Source: Chitinophaga niabensis
Lineage (GTDB): Bacteria > Bacteroidota > Bacteroidia > Chitinophagales > Chitinophagaceae
Reading direction: 5' to 3'
Assembly: GCF_039545795.1 (NCBI RefSeq)
Contig: NZ_CP154260.1
Coordinates: 4,221,001-4,285,000 of the forward strand
DNA: 64,000 bases
Shown here: in pieces, positions 27,093-35,481 of the stretch
Layout of the letters: each line of letters begins with the position of its first letter
How positions within the stretch are numbered: position 1 is the stretch's first letter
The notes under the pieces: model-generated
Database searches by the model: none
What the model saw: only the letters and a program-made list of their open reading frames with translations
What the model was told of the DNA's origin: nothing
Program-made: the position numbers and the translations under genes

Positions 27093-28264
27093 TTTTTTTT
27101 CTCGTGATTGGGAATTACATAATTCTCCACATCATCCGCCGAAATGGTTTTCCCTGAAAGGATCACCAGCCTTTCCACTACGTTCCGCAGCTCACGGATA
27201 TTGCCCGTCCAGTTATGCTGTTGCAAAGCTTTCATGGCATCTTTGTCTGCAGATTTACGCGCTATCCCATACTCTGCGCAAACAATGTCCAGGAAGTGAT
27301 CTACCAGCAAAGGCACATCTTCTCTCCTGTCGTTCAGCGCAGGTACATGAATGAGGATCACGCTGAGGCGGTGGTAGAGGTCAAGACGGAAATTCTTGTC
27401 TTCCACTTCCTTCAGCAGGTCTTTATTGGTAGCGGCCACCACGCGTACATCCACACTGATCTCTTTATCTCCGCCCACGCGGGTGATCTTACCTTCCTGC
27501 AGCGCACGCAGTACTTTAGCCTGTGCGCTGAGGCTCATATCGCCGATCTCGTCCAGGAAAAGGGTACCACCGCTGGCCTGCTCAAACTTGCCGATGCGTT
27601 GTTTGATGGCAGAGGTAAAAGAACCTTTTTCATGGCCGAATAATTCGCTTTCTATCAGTTCGCTGGGAATAGCAGCGCAGTTCACTTCCACCATCGGGCC
27701 ACTGGCGCGGTTGCTGTACTCATGGATCCAGCGGGCTACCAGCTCCTTTCCTGCCCCATTCTCCCCGGTAACCAGTACACGGGCATCTGTTGGTGCTACT
27801 TTATGAATGGTGTCTTTAATTTTAACGATGGGGCTGGACTCTCCGATCATTTCAGGTGTTTTGTTCACCTTTTTGCGCAGCGTTTTGGTTTCTGCCACCA
27901 GGGTGGTTTTATCCAGTGCATTCCGCAGCGTGATCAGCAGGCGGTTCAGGTCCGGCGGTTTGGAGATGTAATCGTACGCGCCTTTTTTTACGGCTTCCAC
28001 CGCAGTATCTATATTACCGTGCCCGGATACCATGATAATGGGAACATCCGGGTTGATCTCTTTTGCTTTTTCGAGAAATTCGAGGCCATCCATCTTCGGC
28101 ATTTTGATGTCGCACAACACGGCATCATATGCTTTCTCCTTGTACATTTTGAAACCTTCAGCCCCATCGGCAGCTTCTTCGATCTTATATCCTTCGTAGG
28201 ACAGGATTTCGGAGAGCGTTTTACGGATACTTTTCTCGTCGTCTATAATCAATATGTTGGCCAT
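27080..28264 (-). CDS. Sigma-54-dependent response regulator, receiver plus AAA+ domain (frameshifted before the HTH)
   Basis: The 394-residue in-frame product has a receiver domain with phospho-acceptor Asp52 (L-C-D-I-K-M-P), then an AAA+ sigma-54 activation domain: Walker A G-E-N-G-A-G-K-E (167-174), the sigma-54 contact loop written G-S-F-T-S-A (214-219) instead of GAFTGA, Walker B G-G-T-L-F-L-D-E-I-G-D and the arginine-finger region near N-W-T-G-N-I-R-E-L-R-N-V-V-E-R. It stops at TGA four codons after an A9 run, without its DNA-binding domain, which continues in the -1 frame. No sensor kinase gene lies beside it. A dyad and a TATTTTTG element lie upstream. Confidence 0.92.
   Translation of the reverse strand: MANILIIDDEKSIRKTLSEILSYEGYKIEEAADGAEGFKMYKEKAYDAVLCDIKMPKMDGLEFLEKAKEINPDVPIIMVSGHGNIDTAVEAVKKGAYDYISKPPDLNRLLITLRNALDKTTLVAETKTLRKKVNKTPEMIGESSPIVKIKDTIHKVAPTDARVLVTGENGAGKELVARWIHEYSNRASGPMVEVNCAAIPSELIESELFGHEKGSFTSAIKQRIGKFEQASGGTLFLDEIGDMSLSAQAKVLRALQEGKITRVGGDKEISVDVRVVAATNKDLLKEVEDKNFRLDLYHRLSVILIHVPALNDRREDVPLLVDHFLDIVCAEYGIARKSADKDAMKALQQHNWTGNIRELRNVVERLVILSGKTISADDVENYVIPNHEKKKATT
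27092..27100 (-). other. A9 homopolymer at the frame junction of the NtrC-like regulator
   Basis: Nine consecutive A (minus strand) after GAG and before GCC. Reading one extra A by -1 ribosomal slippage or transcriptional slippage joins the AAA+ frame to the HTH frame exactly; A9 runs are known slippage sites, as in Thermus dnaX. A true indel or a sequencing error gives the same picture. Confidence 0.6.
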
Positions 28265-28294
28265 AGGTTGTCTAATATTTTAAACAGTCAGCGC

Positions 28295-28331
28295 CAAAAA
28301 TAAGAAAAAGATGAAAGCCAGCTTCATCTTT
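28295..28331 (-). promoter_or_regulatory. Promoter -7 element and overlapping dyad upstream of the NtrC-like gene
   Basis: TATTTTTG (28295-28302, minus strand) matches TAnnTTTG and is 30 bases before the ATG. Immediately upstream, 9-base arms at 28307-28315 and 28323-28331 form a dyad (AAAGATGAA, 7-base gap, reverse complement), which would place a bound protein between the -7 and -33 positions. Confidence 0.45.
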
Positions 28332-28486
28332 CAGAATGATACAACAAAATACTCACATTCAACCGCAGCAAAATAAATAATTACATGCCTGCATTGACTT
28401 TAAGGCGCAGAAGTCTACCAAATTTGTGTAATTTTATCCCCAGAAGGCACGTTATGACAGAACGTAGCAGGTAACTATTCAGCATT

Positions 28487-29287
28487 ATGAAGCAATTATT
28501 GGAGCAACTCAAAAAGCGCCACCAGGCCGCTGCAGCAAACGCATATCCCTCATCCGAACAGGTGTGGGCTTTTTGCAGGGACCTGGTGAACTGGTTATTC
28601 CCTGAACATACAGGGAGGGTGATGGACGATGCACAACTGGAACAATACGCGCTTCAGTTGGAGGCACAGCTAAGGGACCTGTTGCAGAACATGGGTTCCC
28701 GCCTGCCACAGGATGCGGCCACCACCAGCCGGCAGTTCATGGAACTGGTACCGGGCATTTACAGCGATCTCACAAAGGATGCGGAAGCCATCCTCCAGGG
28801 AGACCCTGCTGCCACCTGTCTCTACGAAGTGATACGTGCCTACCCGGGTTTCTATGCCATTGCCGCTTACCGCGTGGCACATGGCCTGCATAGCCTGGAC
28901 GTACCTTTATTACCAAGGGTGATCACAGAATTTGCACATGCCAAAACCGGCATTGATATACACCCGGCTGCCGTGATAGCGCCTTACTTCTGCATAGACC
29001 ATGGCAGTGGTGTGGTGATCGGTGAAACCACCGTGATCGGCCAGCATGTAAAGATCTACCAGGGCGTTACCCTCGGTGCGCTGAGTATTGATAAAACCAT
29101 GGCTCAGAACAAACGCCACCCTACCATAGAAGACCATGTAGTGATCTATGCAGGGGCTACCATCCTGGGCGGAGATACCATTATAGGGCATCATAGCATT
29201 ATTGGCGGGAACGTATGGCTGATCAAATCAACAGAGCCTCACTCCCGGATCTATTATAAAGCAGACGGCAGTATTAAAGTAGTTTAA
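28487..29287 (+). CDS. cysE: Serine O-acetyltransferase (EpsC/CysE type)
   Basis: The 266-residue enzyme transfers an acetyl group from acetyl-CoA to L-serine, the first step of cysteine synthesis. An N-terminal helical domain (1-140) is followed by a left-handed beta-helix of hexapeptide repeats (about 155-245) with the active-site segments I-D-I-H-P-A-A-V-I and I-D-H-G-S-G-V-V-I-G-E-T, and R-H-P-T-I-E-D-H-V that contacts CoA. It is longer at the N-terminus than E. coli CysE, like many EpsC-type enzymes. The cysM gene begins 2 bases later, so the two steps of the pathway are in one operon. Confidence 0.93.
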   Translation: MKQLLEQLKKRHQAAAANAYPSSEQVWAFCRDLVNWLFPEHTGRVMDDAQLEQYALQLEAQLRDLLQNMGSRLPQDAATTSRQFMELVPGIYSDLTKDAEAILQGDPAATCLYEVIRAYPGFYAIAAYRVAHGLHSLDVPLLPRVITEFAHAKTGIDIHPAAVIAPYFCIDHGSGVVIGETTVIGQHVKIYQGVTLGALSIDKTMAQNKRHPTIEDHVVIYAGATILGGDTIIGHHSIIGGNVWLIKSTEPHSRIYYKADGSIKVV

Positions 29288-29289
29288 CC

Positions 29290-30174
29290 ATGACGAGATC
29301 AGTATTGGATTTAGTAGGTAACACCCCGATGGTGGCCTTGCAACGAATTCCCGAAAACCCGAATGTAACGATCTATGCCAAATTAGAAGGTAATAACCCT
29401 GGCGGCAGTGTGAAAGACAGGGCCGCATATGGCATGATCAAAGGCGCGCTGGACCGTGGAGAGATAAAGCCCGGCACTACACTGATAGAAGCTACCAGCG
29501 GTAACACAGGCATAGCCCTGGCTATGATAGCCAGCCTGTTTTCAGTACCCATTGAACTGGTGATGCCGGAAGATGCTACCCGGGAAAGGGTATTATCCAT
29601 GGAAGCCTTCGGCGCCAAAGTGATACTCACCCCCAAAGAGCAAAGTATGGAGGGCGCGATCGACTACGCGCATGCACAGCTGGCCAAAGGCGGTTACCAT
29701 ATGCTGAACCAGTTTGCCAACCCTGACAATTACGGCATGCACTACCGCACTACCGGCCCGGAGATCTGGCGGGATACAGATGGCGGGGTTACCCACTTCG
29801 TTTCCGCGATGGGCACAACAGGCACCATCATGGGCGTGAGCAGGTTCTTAAAGGAAAAGAATGACAAAGTGCAGATCGTAGGCTGTCAGCCTACGGAAGG
29901 CTCTAAAATACCCGGCATCCGCAAATGGCCGGAAGAATACCTGCCTAAGATCTTCGAAAGGCAGCGGGTGGACAGAACGATGGATATTGCGGAAGAAGAA
30001 GCCCGGATCATGACCAACCGGCTGGCCCGGGAAGAAGCCATCTTCTGCGGCATGAGCAGCGGAGGGGCTGTTGCAGCGGCGGTAAGGTTATCCAGGGAGC
30101 TGGAAAGCGGGATGATCGTGTGCATCATCTGCGACCGGGGCGACCGGTACCTGAGTTCTGACCTGTTTGGCTGA
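29290..30174 (+). CDS. cysM: Cysteine synthase B (O-acetylserine sulfhydrylase)
   Basis: The 294-residue PLP enzyme makes cysteine from O-acetylserine and sulfide or thiosulfate. The PLP lysine is in G-G-S-V-K-D-R-A (Lys near 40), the substrate loop is T-S-G-N-T-G (about 66-71), and the phosphate-binding loop is G-T-T-G-T. Length and motifs such as I-P-G-I-R-K-W-P-E-E-Y-L-P and the C-terminal C-D-R-G-D-R-Y-L-S-S match the CysM branch closely rather than CysK. It follows cysE after 2 bases, and the pair ends in a rho-independent terminator. Confidence 0.94.
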   Translation: MTRSVLDLVGNTPMVALQRIPENPNVTIYAKLEGNNPGGSVKDRAAYGMIKGALDRGEIKPGTTLIEATSGNTGIALAMIASLFSVPIELVMPEDATRERVLSMEAFGAKVILTPKEQSMEGAIDYAHAQLAKGGYHMLNQFANPDNYGMHYRTTGPEIWRDTDGGVTHFVSAMGTTGTIMGVSRFLKEKNDKVQIVGCQPTEGSKIPGIRKWPEEYLPKIFERQRVDRTMDIAEEEARIMTNRLAREEAIFCGMSSGGAVAAAVRLSRELESGMIVCIICDRGDRYLSSDLFG

Positions 30175-30204
30175 GTTAAGAACCATTTAACTTCTTTATA
30201 TAGT

Positions 30205-30231
30205 AAAGGCTGCCTTCGGGCGGCCTTTTTT
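30205..30231 (+). terminator. Rho-independent terminator of cysE-cysM
   Basis: A GC-rich stem (30205-30214 with 30219-30228, one G-U pair) closed by TTCG and followed by a T run. Confidence 0.8.
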
Positions 30232-30257
30232 GTGCGCCCATGGCTGGATTGAGATAG

Positions 30258-30343
30258 GATAAGCCGTATATAAGCCGTATATAACCCGTATATAAGCCGT
30301 AGATAAGCCGTCCCTTATAGATACGGCTTATCTACGGCTTATC
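30258..30343. repeat. 11-bp-period array: five direct and two inverted units
   Basis: Five tandem 11-base units of the type TATAAGCCGTA occupy 30258-30312 (units start at 30258, 30269, 30280, 30291, 30302), then a 9-base spacer, then two inverted units TACGGCTTATC at 30322-30332 and 30333-30343. The last two direct units and the inverted pair form a near-perfect hairpin (20-base arms 30292-30311 and 30323-30342). It lies between the cysM terminator and the pdhB terminator, outside any gene. Confidence 0.85.
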
Positions 30344-30384
30344 TATAACTAAAGGAAGGCTTATCCTGCTTTTGGGCAGGCATA

Positions 30385-30418
30385 AAAAAAGGGCGTACCG
30401 GCAATCGGTACGCCCTTT
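30385..30418. terminator. Bidirectional terminator at the pdhB 3' end
   Basis: Perfect 13-base arms (30388-30400 and 30406-30418) with a 5-base loop; on the minus strand the A-rich left flank becomes the T run that ends pdhB. Confidence 0.85.
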
Positions 30419-30435
30419 ACTATGGTATAAACCAG

Positions 30436-31419
30436 TTATTTCTTCATGTACATCACTTCCTTCACCAGTTTCACTGTTCTTTCCACATCGGGGAGGTACA
30501 GTTTCACCAGGTTAGGTGCATAGTGCATAGGAGCATCTACGGCAGTGATCCTGCGGATAGGAGCATCCAGGTAGTCAAATCCTTCTTTCTGGATACGGTA
30601 AGAGATCTCAGAAGAGATGCTGGCGAATGGCCATTGCTCTTCCACGATCACCAGGCGGTTGGTTTTCTTAACAGATTCCAGGATGGTGAACCAGTCCAGC
30701 GGGCGGATGGTACGAAGGTCGATCACCTCCGCTTCAATGCCTTCTTTAGCCAGTTCTTCCGCAGCGCCAAGCGCTACTTTCATCATTTTATTGAAGGAAA
30801 CGATGGTAACATCTTTACCAGCGCGTTTGATATCTGCTTTACCGATAGGGATGATGTATTCCTCTTCAGGAACATCGCCCATCTCGCCGTACATCTGCTC
30901 ACTTTCCATGAAAACAACCGGGTCCTCGTCGCGGATAGCGGCTTTGAGGAGACCTTTTGCATCGTATGGATTGGATACGGATATTACTTTAAGGCCGGGA
31001 ATGTTTGCATAATAGCTTTCAAAGGCTGTGGAGTGCTGGGCACCCAGCTGACCGGCAGAACCGTTAGGTCCGCGGAAAACGATAGGACAACCCACCTGGC
31101 CACCGCTCATAGCGAGCATTTTGGAGGCGGTATTGAGGATCTGGTCCAGTGCCAGTACGGCAAAGTTCCAGGTCATGAATTCCAACACAGGGCGAAGGCC
31201 GTTCTGAGCGGCACCAACACCAATAGCTGTAAAACCAAGCTCGGCAATAGGCGTGTCGATCACCCTACGTGGTCCAAACTCATCCAGCATTCCCTGGCTA
31301 ACTTTATAAGCTCCGTTGTATTCTGCCACTTCCTCACCCATCAGGAATACCCGCTCATCGCGGCGCATTTCTTCCTGGAGGGCTTCTCTTAAGGCTTGTC
31401 TGAAGGCTATCTGACGCAT
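30436..31419 (-). CDS. pdhB: Pyruvate dehydrogenase E1 component beta subunit
   Basis: The 327-residue protein pairs with an alpha subunit to form the thiamine-diphosphate E1 that oxidatively decarboxylates pyruvate. Residues include the conserved E-E-V (Glu near 29, which activates thiamine), [13 protein letters not shown] (about 55-67), [14 protein letters not shown] and the C-terminal [11 protein letters not shown]. The alpha subunit and E2 genes are not adjacent, so the complex is encoded at scattered sites. A full -33/-7 promoter lies upstream. A branched-chain E1 beta is less likely from these motifs. Confidence 0.93.
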   Translation of the reverse strand: MRQIAFRQALREALQEEMRRDERVFLMGEEVAEYNGAYKVSQGMLDEFGPRRVIDTPIAELGFTAIGVGAAQNGLRPVLEFMTWNFAVLALDQILNTASKMLAMSGGQVGCPIVFRGPNGSAGQLGAQHSTAFESYYANIPGLKVISVSNPYDAKGLLKAAIRDEDPVVFMESEQMYGEMGDVPEEEYIIPIGKADIKRAGKDVTIVSFNKMMKVALGAAEELAKEGIEAEVIDLRTIRPLDWFTILESVKKTNRLVIVEEQWPFASISSEISYRIQKEGFDYLDAPIRRITAVDAPMHYAPNLVKLYLPDVERTVKLVKEVMYMKK

Positions 31420-31473
31420 TTGATTCTTTAAATATTATGAGAACATTACACACCTTTTTGTAAAAAGGCAGGG

Positions 31474-31504
31474 CAAAAATATCGTTTGTTTGCCAAAAAG
31501 CAAA
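31474..31504 (-). promoter_or_regulatory. Promoter of pdhB (TTTG-N19-TATTTTTG)
   Basis: On the minus strand, TTTG at 31501-31504 is followed after 19 bases by TATTTTTG at 31474-31481, a full match to the Bacteroidota housekeeping promoter. The predicted leader is about 50 bases. An AAAAAGG/CCTTTTT hairpin (31453-31468) lies inside it. Confidence 0.7.
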
Positions 31505-31508
31505 GCAT

Positions 31509-32681
31509 TTACATTTTCTCTATTACTACCGCACTGGCGCCGCCCCCTCCGTTACAGATGCCCGCTACGCCATAGCGGCCATTTTCCTGCTGCAAAATGG
31601 AAGTTAAGGTGATCAATATCCTTGCTCCGCTGCAGCCGATAGGATGCCCTAAAGCCACGGCGCCACCCCAAACGTTCAATGTTTCAGGCTTAATACCCAG
31701 GTCCCGCTCGTTGGCGAGGGCTACACAGGAAAATGCTTCGTTGATCTCGGAAAAGTCCATGTCCGCGATGGTCAGTCCTGCTTTGGCGAGGGCTTTATTG
31801 ATCGCTTTAACGGGCGTAGTGGTGAACCATTCGGGGGCCTGGGAAGCATCCGCGAAGCTTACGATCCGCGCCAAAGGTTTGAGGCCCAGTTCTTTCAGCT
31901 TTTCTCCGCTCACTAACACTACCGCTGCGGCTCCATCGTTGATATTGGAGGCGTTAGCGGCTGTTACCGTACCGTCTTTCTGGAAAGTTGGTTTCAGGGT
32001 GGGGATCTTGTCGAAATTCACTTTTTTAACATCCTCATCCTCCGTAACGGTGGTGGTTTGTTTGCCGGAAATTTCTACGGGTACTATTTCGTTCTTAAAG
32101 TATCCTTTCTCTGTTGCCGCCGCCGCTCTTTTATAGCTCTGGATAGCATAGGCATCCTGGTCTTCGCGGGTGATCTTATACTCCGCCGCGCAAATTTCCG
32201 CGGCATTGCCCATGTGGAAGTCTTTATAAGGATCCCAGAGCCCATCCCTCAATATACCATCAATCACGGCTCCATGCCCTAAACGGTACCCGTTACGCGC
32301 TTTATCGAGATAGTAGGGAATATTGCTCATACTTTCCATGCCGCCTGCTACCACTACGTCATTATCTCCCAGCATAATACTTTGCGCGCCCAGCATAACG
32401 GCTTTCATACCGGAGGCACATACTTTGTTCACGGTGGTACAGGGAACGGTATTGGGAAGGCCGGCATACAGGCTGGCCTGGTTGGCAGGTGCCTGCCCTG
32501 TATTTGCACTGATCACATTTCCCATATATACTTCCTGCACCTGTTCCGGTGCCACTTTTGCTCTTTCCAATGCTGCCTTTATCACCGTAGCACCCAATGT
32601 AGTGGCAGGCACTCCTGCCAAAGCCCCGTTGAAACTGCCTATCGGCGTTCTGGCTACGGATACAATAAATACCTCTTTCAT
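31509..32681 (-). CDS. Acetyl-CoA C-acyltransferase (thiolase)
   Basis: The 390-residue enzyme condenses or cleaves acyl-CoA units. The ATG at 32681 gives M-K-E-V-F-I-V-S-V-A-R-T-P; an upstream in-frame start adds 13 unconserved residues. The acylated Cys88 is in V-N-K-V-C-A-S-G-M-K, and the second active site is His346 (G-H-P-I-G) with Cys376 (C-N-G-G-G-G). The sequence is nearest to biosynthetic acetyl-CoA acetyltransferases, but the direction of use cannot be read. It lies upstream of pdhB on the same strand, with a separate promoter for each. Confidence 0.92.
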   Translation of the reverse strand: MKEVFIVSVARTPIGSFNGALAGVPATTLGATVIKAALERAKVAPEQVQEVYMGNVISANTGQAPANQASLYAGLPNTVPCTTVNKVCASGMKAVMLGAQSIMLGDNDVVVAGGMESMSNIPYYLDKARNGYRLGHGAVIDGILRDGLWDPYKDFHMGNAAEICAAEYKITREDQDAYAIQSYKRAAAATEKGYFKNEIVPVEISGKQTTTVTEDEDVKKVNFDKIPTLKPTFQKDGTVTAANASNINDGAAAVVLVSGEKLKELGLKPLARIVSFADASQAPEWFTTTPVKAINKALAKAGLTIADMDFSEINEAFSCVALANERDLGIKPETLNVWGGAVALGHPIGCSGARILITLTSILQQENGRYGVAGICNGGGGASAVVIEKM

Positions 32682-32717
32682 TCTTTTGTTGTTTTGGTGA
32701 ATCGTTTGGACAATCTC

Positions 32718-32749
32718 CAAATTTAAGGAATTGTGGAACCGGTGCCAAA
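32718..32749 (-). promoter_or_regulatory. Promoter of the thiolase gene (TTTG-N20-TAAATTTG)
   Basis: TTTG at 32746-32749 and TAAATTTG at 32718-32725 (minus strand) are separated by 20 bases and sit about 37 bases before the ATG; both boxes match consensus. This also supports the shorter start. Confidence 0.7.
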
Positions 32750-32765
32750 ACCAGATTTTTTCAGG

Positions 32766-32773
32766 TAAGTTTG
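32766..32773 (+). promoter_or_regulatory. -7 element TAAGTTTG for dnaG
   Basis: Perfect TAnnTTTG match 23 bases before the TTG start of dnaG; the -33 region has no clear TTTG. Confidence 0.5.
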
Positions 32774-32796
32774 CAGTTAGCCAATTATAGAAAAGT

Positions 32797-34812
32797 TTGA
32801 TCTCTCAGAATACTATACAACAGATCCTCAACCGGATAGACATCGTGGAAATCGTTGGCTCCTTCGTGAAGCTGAAGAAACGCGGCGCCAATTACCTTGG
32901 CCTCTGTCCTTTTCACAATGAAAAAAGTCCCTCCTTCACCGTTTCCGGGAGTAAGGAGATCTTTAAATGTTTCGGTTGCGGGAAAAGCGGGAATTCCATC
33001 AACTTCCTCATGGAGCACGAAAAGTACTCCTATGTGGAAGCATTGCGCTGGCTGGCCCAGAAGTACAATGTAGAGATAGAAGAAAAAGAAGTAAGTCCGG
33101 AAGTAAAACTCCAGCAGCAACTGGCGGACAGTCTCTTCATCATCAACAACTTTGCCCGTGACTATTTCGTGAAAACGATGTTTGAAACGGAAGAAGGGCA
33201 GAATGTGGGGCTCAGTTATTTTGAAGAAAGGGGGTTTTCGGAAGAAACCGTGCGTAAGTTCCAGCTGGGTTACTGCCTTAATCAGCGCGATGCTTTTGTG
33301 AAGGCAGCGCTTGGTAAAGGCTACAATGCAGAGTACCTCCAGAAAACAGGGCTCGTGGCCATGCGGAATGAACAACTGGCTGATAACTATCGCGGCCGTG
33401 TGATCTTCCCCATTCACAACCAAAGCGGGAAAGTACTCGGCTTCGGCGCACGCATCCTCGTTAAATCAGACCGCGCACCTAAATACATCAACTCCCCGGA
33501 GAACGATATCTATGTAAAAAGTAAAGTGCTGTATGGCACTTACTTCGCCCGGCATGCGATCGATAAGCTGGATGAATGTTTCCTCGTGGAAGGATATACG
33601 GACGTTGTTTCTCTTCACCAGGCGGGCATTGAGAATGTGGTAGCATCCAGCGGTACTTCCCTTACTACGGACCAGCTTCGTCTGATAAAAAAATACACCA
33701 ACAACCTCACGATCCTCTATGATGGTGATAATGCAGGTGTAAAGGCAGCACTCCGTGGGCTGGACATGGCCATTGAAGAAGGCCTCAACGTAAAGCTGGC
33801 CCTCATTCCTGATAAAGAAGATCCGGACAGCTATGTGCGTAAAGTAGGTGCTGAGGGTTTCCGGCAATTCATTGCAGAAAACAAACAGGATTTTATCCTC
33901 TTCAAACTGCAGGTATCTTTAAAAGAAGCGGGTAACGATTCTACCAAAAAATCCCAGCTTGTAAATGAGATAGCGGAAACGATCGCGCGCATTGATAAGG
34001 TGGAGGATTTTACCAAACAGCAGGATTACATTCGCCAGTGCAGCCAGTTATTAAAGATCGATGAAGAGGGTATGGTTACCCTCGTCAACAAATACATTCG
34101 TGACAGGCTTACCAAGCAGGCTACGCAGCAGAGTAAACAGCAATCTTACCAGGAGCAGGATAGTGACGGGCCTTCCCTTGCTGAGCTATATCCCGAGCAC
34201 TTCCAGGATGAAGCGCCTTCTTCCGGTGCTGAGAATCTTTTCAATAAAGATGAGAAGCAGGAAAGGGAGCTGGTGAAAATACTATTGCGCTTTGGTGATA
34301 AACCTTATCTCACGCTCAGTGAAGAGGAGGAAGAAAACCCGGATAACCTGGAAGGGAAACAAACGGTGGCGGATTACATCTTTCACCTGCCTTATGATTT
34401 TGAATCACTGGCAGATAGTGAGGTGGTGAAGAAGATCCTCCGTGAATATAAGTCGCAATATGACCAGGGTTCTCCGCTGGATAAAAAATGGTTCCTCTAT
34501 CACCAGGATGCGGAGATAGCGCAGAATGTTGCGCAGATACTCGAAGACAAAGAGGCGGATCTCAGTGCTAACTGGAAGGATCGTTTTGAGATAAAGACGG
34601 TGTATGGGGATAATGCTTACTTAAAAGACACGCGGTCAACAACGGGATACCTTATTCTCAGGAAGATCAAAAAACTTATTATAGAGAATCAACAGGAAAT
34701 GGAGCGGGCGCAGGATCTTGCGGATCAGATGGTTTGCGTGGAGATGCATCAGCATCTTAAACAGATTGAGCGGGAGTTGACGTTGCAGTTGGGGATGGTG
34801 ATCTTCAAATAA
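32797..34812 (+). CDS. dnaG: DNA primase
   Basis: The 671-residue primase makes RNA primers for lagging-strand synthesis with the replicative helicase. It starts with TTG, giving the conserved M-I-S-Q-x-T-I-Q-x-I-x-x-R-I-D-I-V. The CHC2 zinc ribbon is Cys37-His40 and Cys58-Cys61. The TOPRIM catalytic core contains V-E-G-Y-T-D-V-V-S (about 263-271) and L-Y-D-G-D-N-A-G (about 307-314). The C-terminal third is charged and variable, as expected of the helicase-interaction domain. A very large hairpin follows the stop codon and separates it from convergent folA. Confidence 0.97.
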   Translation: MISQNTIQQILNRIDIVEIVGSFVKLKKRGANYLGLCPFHNEKSPSFTVSGSKEIFKCFGCGKSGNSINFLMEHEKYSYVEALRWLAQKYNVEIEEKEVSPEVKLQQQLADSLFIINNFARDYFVKTMFETEEGQNVGLSYFEERGFSEETVRKFQLGYCLNQRDAFVKAALGKGYNAEYLQKTGLVAMRNEQLADNYRGRVIFPIHNQSGKVLGFGARILVKSDRAPKYINSPENDIYVKSKVLYGTYFARHAIDKLDECFLVEGYTDVVSLHQAGIENVVASSGTSLTTDQLRLIKKYTNNLTILYDGDNAGVKAALRGLDMAIEEGLNVKLALIPDKEDPDSYVRKVGAEGFRQFIAENKQDFILFKLQVSLKEAGNDSTKKSQLVNEIAETIARIDKVEDFTKQQDYIRQCSQLLKIDEEGMVTLVNKYIRDRLTKQATQQSKQQSYQEQDSDGPSLAELYPEHFQDEAPSSGAENLFNKDEKQERELVKILLRFGDKPYLTLSEEEEENPDNLEGKQTVADYIFHLPYDFESLADSEVVKKILREYKSQYDQGSPLDKKWFLYHQDAEIAQNVAQILEDKEADLSANWKDRFEIKTVYGDNAYLKDTRSTTGYLILRKIKKLIIENQQEMERAQDLADQMVCVEMHQHLKQIERELTLQLGMVIFK

Positions 34813-34823
34813 CCGCCGCTCCC

Positions 34824-34918
34824 AATAAGCATAAAAAAAATTCGTCCGAAAAAACTAGCCTATTGGTTATCAGAGGCAATAGGGATCAGTTTTCGGACGA
34901 ATTTTTTTTATGCTTATT
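34824..34918. repeat. Perfect 29-bp inverted repeat with nested stem between dnaG and folA
   Basis: Arms at 34824-34852 and 34890-34918 are perfect reverse complements, including A8/T8 tracts. The 37-base loop holds a second stem (CCTATTG and CAATAGG). It can end transcription in both directions, but it is much longer than the other terminators of the window. Confidence 0.85.
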
Positions 34919-34959
34919 TCCGCTGGTGTTTTTTAGGGCTGAAGAGTTAGCAGATTAGA

Positions 34960-35481
34960 TTATTTTCTTTCCCATACTTCGAAGGTATATGCCAGCGTGT
35001 TTTTTTCGTCGGCCTCGTGGGGTTCACTTCGTTTTAGTTCCCATTCCTCTTTATTTATTTCCGGGAAGTATGCATCACCTTCTACCTGTGCATGTATGCG
35101 GGTGATGTAGATGCGGTTTACTTTTGGGAAGGCTTGAAGGAAAATTTCTGTGCCTCCGGTGATGAAGATCTCATTTACTTCCTGTTTCTCTGCTTCTGCG
35201 ATGGCTTCATCTATGGAGGTGACTACGGTGATGCCCGGTTGGCTGTAATCCTTCTGGCGGGTGATCACAATGTTCTGTCTTCCTTTCAGGGGCTGGCCCA
35301 TTGATTCAAAGGTCTTGCGGCCCATGATGATGGGCATTGCCCAGGTGGTGTTCTTGAAATATTGAAGGTCTGCGGGGAGGTTCCAGGGTAAGCGGTTTTG
35401 AATGCCGATCACATTGTTCTCTGAGGCAGCAACTATAATTGAAATAATGGGACTTGGACTTTGACTGGAGTTAGAACTCAT
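34960..35481 (-). CDS. folA: Dihydrofolate reductase
   Basis: The 173-residue enzyme reduces dihydrofolate to tetrahydrofolate with NADPH. The family motifs are present: [12 protein letters not shown] at the first strand, [13 protein letters not shown] (Asp as proton donor), [12 protein letters not shown], and the [10 protein letters not shown] nucleotide loop. The first 12 residues form a short polar extension (Ser/Pro rich). The start overlaps the thyA stop by four bases (ATGA), so both enzymes of the dTMP cycle are made together. Confidence 0.96.
   Translation of the reverse strand: MSSNSSQSPSPIISIIVAASENNVIGIQNRLPWNLPADLQYFKNTTWAMPIIMGRKTFESMGQPLKGRQNIVITRQKDYSQPGITVVTSIDEAIAEAEKQEVNEIFITGGTEIFLQAFPKVNRIYITRIHAQVEGDAYFPEINKEEWELKRSEPHEADEKNTLAYTFEVWERK

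Noticed and set aside
30258..30343. CRISPR array
   Set aside because: Units are 11 bases, contiguous with no spacers, and part of them are inverted; no cas gene is near.
30523..31392. 289-residue open frame antisense to pdhB
   Set aside because: Lies wholly inside pdhB on the other strand; composition is that of a shadow frame and no family motif is visible.
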